NCBI GenBank assembly: GCA_035628035.1
Contig: DASPKS010000062.1
Coordinates: 1-19,599, forward strand
Reading direction: 5' to 3'
Source of the DNA: DASPKS01 sp035628035
GTDB lineage: Bacteria; Bacteroidota; Rhodothermia; Rhodothermales; Rubricoccaceae
DNA length: 19,599 bases
The notes beneath the pieces were generated by a model. The model ran no database searches and was not told the origin of the DNA. It saw nothing but the letters and a program-made list of their open reading frames with translations. This document shows positions 15,198 to 19,599 of the stretch, in pieces (position 1 is the stretch's first letter; each line of letters starts with the position of its first letter). The translations under genes were made by a program, and so were the position numbers.

Positions 15198-15956
15198 TCA
15201 GGCGGCCTCGCGCGCGGCCTCAAGCTGGTGGCGCAGGGTGCGGAGCATCTTCGAGAGGATCTGGGAGATCCGCGCCTCGGTGAGGTTCATCTCGGCGGCG
15301 ATCTCGCGGAGCGTCTGGTTCTCGAAGTAGTAGAGGGCGAGGATGCGGCGGTCCCGGTCGGGGAACTGGCGGAGGAGCGACTGCACGTGCTCGAAGAGGG
15401 ACCGCTGCTCGAACGCCTCGACGGCCAGCTCGGGGTCGGGGTGGGGGATCGACTCGAGCGGGGGGGCGTGGCGGTCGGTGTCCTCGCCCTCGTGGAGGGA
15501 GAGCGTGAAGCGGTGCTGGGCCTCGGCGCGGAGCCGGTCGTACTCGCTCAGGGCGATGCCGAGGCGGCCGGCCACCTGCGCCGGCTGGGGCTCGCCGCCG
15601 AGCTGCTGCTGGAGCTCGGCCGTGGCGCGCATCGCCTCGGCCACGCGGCGGCGGCGGTCGCGGCTGAGCGTGTCGATGGTGCGGAGGTAGTCGACGAGGG
15701 CGCCCCGGATGCGGCCGTAGGCGAACGAGGCGAACGACGTCCCGCGGTGGGGGTCGTACCCCTGGAGCGCCTGCAGCATCCCCAGCATCCCCGCGTTCTC
15801 GAGGTCGCGGTACGTCGCGAGCGGGTGGTCGGGGAGGCTGATCCGCCGCGCCATCGAGCGAACGAGGGGGAGGGCGGCGACGGCCACGGCGCGCCCGTAG
15901 GCGGGGGTGGGCTCGTTGACGTAGCGCTCGGCGGCGGCCTGGAGGTCGTGCATCAT
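15198..15956 (-). CDS. FliA/WhiG-type alternative sigma factor
   Basis: An RNA polymerase sigma factor of the group 3 (FliA/SigD/WhiG) type, 252 residues from the chosen ATG. An open frame extends 38 codons further upstream but reads as Pro/Arg-rich non-sigma sequence. Region 2 spans about 30-105: DLENAGMLGMLQALQGYDP, then FASFAYGRIRGALVDYLRTID, the core-binding and -10 recognition parts. Region 3 is about 106-150 (LGGEPQPAQVAGRLGIALSEYD). Region 4 is at the C-terminus (LREIAAEMNLTEARISQILSKM), a clear helix-turn-helix for -35 recognition. No flagellar or anti-sigma genes are visible nearby, so its regulon is unknown. A tiny membrane-protein gene lies just upstream on the same strand. Confidence 0.9.
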   Translation of the reverse strand: MMHDLQAAAERYVNEPTPAYGRAVAVAALPLVRSMARRISLPDHPLATYRDLENAGMLGMLQALQGYDPHRGTSFASFAYGRIRGALVDYLRTIDTLSRDRRRRVAEAMRATAELQQQLGGEPQPAQVAGRLGIALSEYDRLRAEAQHRFTLSLHEGEDTDRHAPPLESIPHPDPELAVEAFEQRSLFEHVQSLLRQFPDRDRRILALYYFENQTLREIAAEMNLTEARISQILSKMLRTLRHQLEAAREAA

Positions 15957-15988
15957 CGGAGGGAGGCGCCGCGAGGCGCGGGACAGCG

Positions 15989-16213
15989 TCAGGGGGTAGC
16001 GGTCAGGCGGAACGCGGGGAGGGGCGCGAGGCGGGCGGGGTGGAACCGCGCGGCGACGGGGCGGAGCCACGTGATCGCGAGGGGGCCGGCGAGGGCGAGC
16101 ACGCCGAGCACGCCGGCGCCAAGGGCGGCCTCAGGGAGGTGCGACGGGGGCACCCGGTCGAGCAGGGCGATCAACCCGGCGCAGGCGACGAGGGGGAGGG
16201 TCCGGGTAGGCAT
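15989..16213 (-). CDS. Small two-helix membrane protein (hypothetical)
   Basis: A 74-residue reading frame from an ATG at 16213, ending 32 bases before the sigma-factor start on the same strand. It begins MPTRTLPLVACAGLIALLD and has two hydrophobic stretches, about 5-17 and 33-53 (AGVLGVLALAGPLAITWL), joined by a short polar loop, then a basic tail (RPVAARFHPARLAPL). This is consistent with an inner-membrane hairpin protein. I recognise no family. The open frame continues upstream of the ATG, but that part looks non-coding. Co-transcription with the sigma gene is plausible, and a sensor or anti-sigma role is speculation. In such GC-rich DNA an open frame of this length can occur by chance. 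Confidence 0.45.
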   Translation of the reverse strand: MPTRTLPLVACAGLIALLDRVPPSHLPEAALGAGVLGVLALAGPLAITWLRPVAARFHPARLAPLPAFRLTATP

Positions 16214-16249
16214 CGTAGCGGGAGGAGGCGACGTACGCCCGCCCCAGCC

Positions 16250-16266
16250 GACAAGCGGAGTGCCAA
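16250..16266 (-). promoter_or_regulatory. Possible sigma-54-like promoter before the sigma-factor locus
   Basis: On the minus strand TTGGCACTCCGCTTGTC matches the -24/-12 consensus (TGGCACG-N4-TTGCW) at the -24 GG and in spacing, but it has T for G after TGGCAC and T for C in the -12 GC. It would start transcription about 25 bases before the ATG at 16213. The surrounding 307-base gap (16214-16520) otherwise contains only a weak terminator near 16471-16519 and an AT-richer patch near 16418-16458. The site may be coincidental. Confidence 0.25.
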
Positions 16267-16470
16267 CCGCTTCACCGCCCCTTCTCCTGTTAGGGGGCTG
16301 TTCGCCTCCCTCGGCACCGCGCGCAGTGCCACCACCCCGCGCGGACACGAAAACGCGACACCGGCCGCCGCCAAACCCCTAGCGGCCGCGCGCGTCTTTC
16401 GCTTTCGGCGCCCGCCCTAAGGGGTTAATCACGGCAGGGCGTTGGTAAAGAATCGTAACCGGGGGGGTAG

Positions 16471-16519
16471 AAAGAGCCGCCGCGCGTGTCGGACAAATGG
16501 AGGGGCGGCGGGCGCTCTT
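16471..16519 (-). terminator. Possible terminator after the kynureninase-like gene
   Basis: On the minus strand AAGAGC (16519-16514) and CGCCGC (16510-16505) pair with GCGGCG (16483-16478) and GCTCTT (16477-16472), with a three-base bulge on one side and a loop of about 21 bases; TTTC follows. It begins two bases after the TAA stop of the aminotransferase gene. The large loop and weak T-tract make this a moderate call. Confidence 0.4.
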
Positions 16520-16520
16520 C

Positions 16521-17759
16521 TTACGTCACCGGGCCCGTCGCAGCCGGCGGCGCGAACGCCAGGTGCGCGCCCGTCCGGAGGCCCTCCTCGACGGCGTCGA
16601 AGGCGCGGTCCACGTCGTCGAGGGTGTTCCAGACGAAGGGGGCGAGGCGGAGGACGCGGTCCCGCCGGCTGTCGGCGAACACGTGCTCGTGTTTGAGCCA
16701 CTCGCAGAGGGCGTGGGCCCGCTCGGCCTCCACGATCACCATCGCGCCGCGCCGGTCCGGCTCCCGCGGGGAGCGCACGCGGAGCCCTGCGGCGTCGGCG
16801 CGCGCGAGAGCGTGGGCCGTCTTTTCGAGCGAGTCGGCGCGGACGGCATCGAGTCCCGCTTCGAGCAGCACACGCACGCCCTCGACGGCGTGGTAGAGTG
16901 AGGCGACGGCCGTCGTCCCCGCAAGGAAGCGGCGGCGCACTTCCGGGTGTGGCATCGGCTCCGCAGCGAAGCCAAAGGGGTCGGCGTTGCCGAACCAGCC
17001 GGTGAGAGCAGGCGCGAGCGACAGCCCTTCGCGGACGTAGAGGTACGCGTTGCCCGACGAGCCGCACGCCTCCTTCAGGAGCCCGCCGAAGTACACGTCG
17101 GGTCCCAGCGCTTCCACCTCTACGTCGACGGAGCCCGTGGCATGGTAGCCGTCGATGGCGAGGAGGGCGCCGTAGCGGTGGGCGCGCTCGGCGAGGGCGC
17201 GCAGCACCCCGTCCGTCACCTTCTCCCCGGTGGTGAACCCGACGTGGCTCACGAAGACCCACGCCGTTCGGTCGGAGATCGCGTCGAGGACGGCGTCGGC
17301 GTCGAGGAAGCCGTCGGGCCCGGCCGGGACCCTCCGAACGGTGTAGCCGACGAGCGCCGCCAGGCGCCGCACGGCGTGCTGGACGGAGGGAAACTCCGCC
17401 TCGGTCAGCACGACCTCGTCGCGCCCGCCCGCGAAGGGCTCGGGCGCCGTGAGCAGGCAGCTCGCCGTCCAGTGCACGTTGGGCTGGTGGATGCACGTCC
17501 CCTCGGGCGCGCCGACGAGCGGCGCGATGAAGCGGTCCCCGAGGTATTCGGGGAGCGTCCACCACCCGACGCGCTCGCCGGAGTCCGGCCGCCAGTGGTT
17601 CGGGACCTCGTTCCAGGCGTCGACCCCGAAGCGGCGCCAGTCCTCCGTGAAGTGCGCCATCATCGCCGGGACCGTCCGCGGCATCAGCCCGTGCGTGAAC
17701 GCGCGCAGCTCGACGGCGGGCGGGTCCGGCACGAAGAAGCGGTCGCGGAGGTCGAGCAT
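16521..17759 (-). CDS. Kynureninase-like class V aminotransferase-fold PLP enzyme
   Basis: A PLP-dependent fold-type I enzyme of 412 residues, closest in pattern to kynureninase-like members of the class V family. The segment GWWTLPEYLGDRFIAPLVGA (65-84) and EAEFPSVQHAVRRLA (120-134) recall kynureninase. AIDGYHATGSVDV (201-213) supplies Asp203 for the PLP pyridine nitrogen and a His206. The likely Schiff-base Lys is Lys229 in GGLLKEACGSSG. The kynureninase hallmark around the lysine is not intact, so the substrate may differ (a desulfurase, lyase or kynurenine-like substrate). No tryptophan-degradation gene is adjacent; the gcdH gene is about 15 kb away in the same window. It is transcribed as a single gene downstream of the rplU-rpmA terminator. 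Confidence 0.82.
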   Translation of the reverse strand: MLDLRDRFFVPDPPAVELRAFTHGLMPRTVPAMMAHFTEDWRRFGVDAWNEVPNHWRPDSGERVGWWTLPEYLGDRFIAPLVGAPEGTCIHQPNVHWTASCLLTAPEPFAGGRDEVVLTEAEFPSVQHAVRRLAALVGYTVRRVPAGPDGFLDADAVLDAISDRTAWVFVSHVGFTTGEKVTDGVLRALAERAHRYGALLAIDGYHATGSVDVEVEALGPDVYFGGLLKEACGSSGNAYLYVREGLSLAPALTGWFGNADPFGFAAEPMPHPEVRRRFLAGTTAVASLYHAVEGVRVLLEAGLDAVRADSLEKTAHALARADAAGLRVRSPREPDRRGAMVIVEAERAHALCEWLKHEHVFADSRRDRVLRLAPFVWNTLDDVDRAFDAVEEGLRTGAHLAFAPPAATGPVT

Positions 17760-17804
17760 CGGGGAGGAACGACGGCGGAGCGGGAGTCTAACGCACGCCT
17801 GAAC

Positions 17805-17836
17805 AAAAAAAGGCTCCTGCCCGGAGGCAGGAGCCT
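17805..17836 (-). terminator. Intrinsic terminator of the rplU-rpmA operon
   Basis: A perfect 11-bp stem AGGCTCCTGCC/GGCAGGAGCCT (17826-17836 with 17811-17821) with a four-base loop, followed on the minus strand by a T-run at 17811-17805. It lies 20 bases after the rpmA stop. This is the clearest Rho-independent terminator in the window and separates the ribosomal genes from the kynureninase-like gene. Confidence 0.95.
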
Positions 17837-17856
17837 GGTAGCGGAGCGGCGAACGC

Positions 17857-18117
17857 TCAGGCCTCAGCGCCGTCGATGTGGACGAACTTCCGCCCGCCGC
17901 GGCCGACGGAGAACCGCACGCGGCCCTCGGCCATCGCGAAGAGCGTGTCGTCGTTGCCGCGGCCGACGTTCGTGCCGGGGTGGAACTTCGTGCCGCGCTG
18001 GCGGACGATGATCGAGCCGGCCGAGACCACCTCGCCGCCGAACGCCTTCACGCCGAGCATCTTCGGGTTCGAGTCGCGCCCGTTGCGCGTCGAGCCCATC
18101 CCTTTCTTGTGTGCCAT
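17857..18117 (-). CDS. rpmA: 50S ribosomal protein L27
   Basis: Ribosomal protein L27 of the large subunit, 86 residues, near the peptidyl-transferase centre. It begins MAHKKGMGSTRNGRDSNPKM, the characteristic L27 N-terminus, without the cleavable extension seen in Firmicutes, and continues with GSIIVRQRGTKFHPG and GRGNDDTLFA, all highly conserved. Length is normal. It follows rplU after 31 bases on the same strand, the usual rplU-rpmA arrangement, and ends just before a strong terminator. Confidence 0.98.
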   Translation of the reverse strand: MAHKKGMGSTRNGRDSNPKMLGVKAFGGEVVSAGSIIVRQRGTKFHPGTNVGRGNDDTLFAMAEGRVRFSVGRGGRKFVHIDGAEA

Positions 18118-18148
18118 GGCTGTCGGGGGTTAAAGAGGGGGAGGGGCC

Positions 18149-18517
18149 TCAGGCCTCCTCGGAAACGGGCTCAGCCTTCTTCGTGCGGCCCTTCTTCTTC
18201 TCGCCGTCGAGCGCGAGGGCCTCGATGGCGATCTGGGTGTAGGGCTGGCGGTGGCCGTTCTTGACGCGGTAGCCCTTCCGGCGCTTCTTCTTGAAGACGA
18301 TGACCTTGTCGGCGCGGACGTGGCGGAGCACGGTAGCCGTGACGGAGGCGCCGCCGACCGTCGGCGCGCCCACCTGCACGCCCTGGTCGCTGGAGACGAG
18401 GAGGACGCGGTCGAGCGTGACCGAGCTGCCGACGTCGCCCTTCAGGCTCGGCACGTAGAGGCGGTCCTTCTCCTGGACCTTGAACTGCTTGCCGCCGATG
18501 TCGACGATCGCGTACAT
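18149..18517 (-). CDS. rplU: 50S ribosomal protein L21
   Basis: Ribosomal protein L21, 122 residues, binding 23S rRNA in the large subunit. MYAIVDIGGKQFKV at the N-terminus and FKKKRRKGYRVKNGHRQPYT (75-94) are the L21 signatures. After the conserved ~100 residues there is a charged Lys/Glu tail of about 20 residues (GEKKKGRTKKAEPVSEEA), a variable extension. It is the first gene of the rplU-rpmA unit. The leader to the proposed promoter is about 80 bases, long enough for autoregulation, though I see no specific structure proving it. Confidence 0.98.
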   Translation of the reverse strand: MYAIVDIGGKQFKVQEKDRLYVPSLKGDVGSSVTLDRVLLVSSDQGVQVGAPTVGGASVTATVLRHVRADKVIVFKKKRRKGYRVKNGHRQPYTQIAIEALALDGEKKKGRTKKAEPVSEEA

Positions 18518-18598
18518 GGGGATGCGGGCTTGGGGCCCTCTGCGTGGGCGAGCCGGACGGGCGGGCCTGCGGAGGAGCGCATGCGGGAAAAAAGCCGC

Positions 18599-18630
18599 GT
18601 AAGGTACGGACGTGCCGCGGGCAGGGCCAA
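18599..18630 (-). promoter_or_regulatory. Possible Bacteroidota-type promoter for rplU-rpmA
   Basis: On the minus strand TTG (18630-18628) is followed after 21 bases by TACCTTAC (18606-18599). This resembles the Bacteroidota -33 TTG / -7 TAnnTTTG pattern with two mismatches in the -7 element. It lies about 80 bases before the rplU ATG, in the divergent gap with the FAH-family gene. Spacing and position fit; the -7 match is partial. Confidence 0.35.
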
Positions 18631-18716
18631 CGATCCGGGCTTGAAGAAAGCCGGTAGACGGGCCCGCCTTAGGAGTGCCGGGGCTGGATACCTTCCGGCG
18701 TCATCCCCCTGTACCC

Positions 18717-19382
18717 GTGGACATCACCCTCCCCGTCAGCGCCCGAACGGTTCGACCGGGCAAGCTCCTCTGCATCGGGCGGAACTACGCCGCGCACGTC
18801 CGCGAGATGGCCGACGTGTCGGCCCTCCCCGCCGAGCCGGTCGTCTTCCTCAAGCCCTCGACGGCGCTGGTTCCGTCGGGCGGGACGGTCGTCCTCCCCC
18901 GCCAATCCCAAGATGTCCACCACGAGGTGGAGCTGGTGGCCGTGATCGGGAAGGGCGGGCGGCACATCCCGGAGGCCGACGCCCTCGCGCACGTCGAGGC
19001 GTACGCGCTCGGGCTCGACCTCACGGCGCGCGACCTCCAGGCGAGGGCGAAAGCCGAAAAAGGGCCGTGGAGCGTGGCGAAGGGGTTCGATACGTTCGCC
19101 CCGCTCGGCCCCCTCGCGCCGGCCGCCGACGTAGGCGACCCGCAGGCGCTAGACCTCACGCTTCGCGTGAACGGGGAGGTCCGCCAGCACGGCGCGACGG
19201 CCGACATGATCTTCCCCATCGCGCGGCTCGTCGCCTACCTGTCGAGCGTGTTCACGCTGGAGCCGGGCGACCTGATCTACACCGGCACGCCCGAGGGCGT
19301 CGGCCCCGTCCGCGATGGCGACGTGCTCGAAGCGACGGGCACGCGCCTGCCGCCCCTCACGGTAACGGCGAGGAGCGAATAG
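18717..19382 (+). CDS. FAH-family hydrolase (FAHD1-like acylpyruvase/oxaloacetate decarboxylase)
   Basis: A fumarylacetoacetate-hydrolase-fold enzyme of 221 residues from a GTG at 18717. Another GTG at 18675 is in frame and adds 14 residues of unlikely sequence. The segments match FAHD1/YcgM proteins in order: GRNYAAHVREM (21-31), PVVFLKPSTAL (41-51), HHEVELVAVIGK with Glu70 and Glu72, and GLDLTARD with Asp101, the three Mg/Mn ligands. Lys122 in SVAKGFD, then IYTGTPEGVGPV near the C-terminus, complete the active site. Members cleave acylpyruvates or decarboxylate oxaloacetate; the exact substrate cannot be told from sequence. It is a stand-alone gene, divergent from rplU and convergent with the partial T9SS cargo gene, with a hairpin after it. 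Confidence 0.9.
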   Translation: MDITLPVSARTVRPGKLLCIGRNYAAHVREMADVSALPAEPVVFLKPSTALVPSGGTVVLPRQSQDVHHEVELVAVIGKGGRHIPEADALAHVEAYALGLDLTARDLQARAKAEKGPWSVAKGFDTFAPLGPLAPAADVGDPQALDLTLRVNGEVRQHGATADMIFPIARLVAYLSSVFTLEPGDLIYTGTPEGVGPVRDGDVLEATGTRLPPLTVTARSE

Positions 19383-19411
19383 GGCGGGAGGTCTAAGGAC
19401 GCCTCCCGCCC
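19382..19411. terminator. Hairpin between the FAH-family gene and the T9SS cargo gene
   Basis: A perfect 10-bp stem, GGGCGGGAGG (19382-19391) with CCTCCCGCCC (19402-19411), and a ten-base loop. The left arm begins with the last base of the FAH gene stop codon. On the plus strand the following bases are moderately T-rich. Placed between two convergent genes, it can serve both. Confidence 0.7.
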
Positions 19412-19420
19412 CTGCTCATT

Positions 19421-19599
19421 CTACTTCACCAGCGACACCGTCTGCGTCTGGACGAACGCGCCGGCCTCGAGGCGGACGACGTAGGTCCCGGAGGCGAGGT
19501 CGCCCGCGTCCCAGCGGAGGGTGTGCGTGCCAGCGGGCTGCTCGGCCCACCGCTGCGCCCACACGAGCCGCCCGAGCGCGTCGTACACCGCCAGCCGCA
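19421..19599 (-). CDS. C-terminal end of a T9SS cargo protein (partial)
   Basis: Only the last 59 or so codons of a minus-strand gene are inside the window; its start lies beyond the right edge. Translating the reverse complement from the edge to the TAG at 19423-19421 gives RLAVYDALGRLV, then PAGTHTLRWDAGDLASGTYVV and RLEAGAFVQTQTVSLVK. This is the Por-secretion type A sorting domain, with the same LxVYDxxGR and LASGxYVxRL pattern as the tail of the M36 peptidase at the left end. The protein is therefore a second predicted T9SS substrate; its functional domains are not visible. Confidence 0.88.
   Translation of the reverse strand, partial: RLAVYDALGRLVWAQRWAEQPAGTHTLRWDAGDLASGTYVVRLEAGAFVQTQTVSLVK

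Noticed and set aside
16040..16420. Plus-strand open frame of 126 codons across the sigma-locus upstream gap
   Set aside because: Arg/Gly/Ala-rich composition with no domain or plausible start; it overlaps the minus-strand small membrane gene and non-coding sequence.

Overview
The window is very GC-rich, tightly packed DNA from a free-living, respiring bacterium. Two secreted proteins carry a type IX secretion (T9SS) C-terminal sorting domain: the M36 peptidase and the gene cut off at the right edge. Together with the menaquinone genes, the high GC and the lack of strong Shine-Dalgarno sequences, this points to the Bacteroidota/Rhodothermota side of the FCB group. A Rhodothermia-like, Rubricoccaceae-type organism is my guess, made from general family knowledge and not from a search.

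Left part (1-3382): the 3' end of a glutaryl-CoA dehydrogenase gene (+), a convergent secreted M36 metallopeptidase (-), and a small divergent lipoprotein (+).

Centre (3392-12797): menaquinone biosynthesis. The methyltransferase gene ubiE/menG (-) is divergent from an eight-gene (+) operon in the order menF, menD, menH, menB, an unnamed small gene, menA, menC, menE. Most junctions overlap by 1-4 bases or are separated by only 6-7 bases, so strong translational coupling is likely. MenF, MenD, MenH, MenC, MenE and MenB convert chorismate to DHNA-CoA. MenA then prenylates DHNA, and UbiE/MenG methylates the product. No recognisable DHNA-CoA thioesterase is present. Exactly where it would act, between menB and menA, lies a 116-residue protein of unknown function that looks beta-rich and PH-like. 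The operon ends in a perfect 14-bp hairpin shared with the convergent PpiD-like gene.

Right part (12849-19599): a membrane-anchored PpiD/SurA-type parvulin foldase (-), then a short intergenic stretch crowded with hairpins. Next come a FliA/WhiG-type sigma factor (-) with a tiny two-helix membrane protein upstream, and a kynureninase-like PLP enzyme (-). The ribosomal genes rplU-rpmA (-) end in a textbook terminator. A FAHD1-type hydrolase (+) follows, then the C-terminal end of a second T9SS cargo protein (-).

Most of the window is housekeeping. The less ordinary points are the small men-operon protein, the peptidase without its expected propeptide, the sigma-factor locus with a possible sigma-54-like site, and the hairpin cluster at 15004-15107. 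I found no CRISPR array, insertion sequence, tRNA or rRNA.
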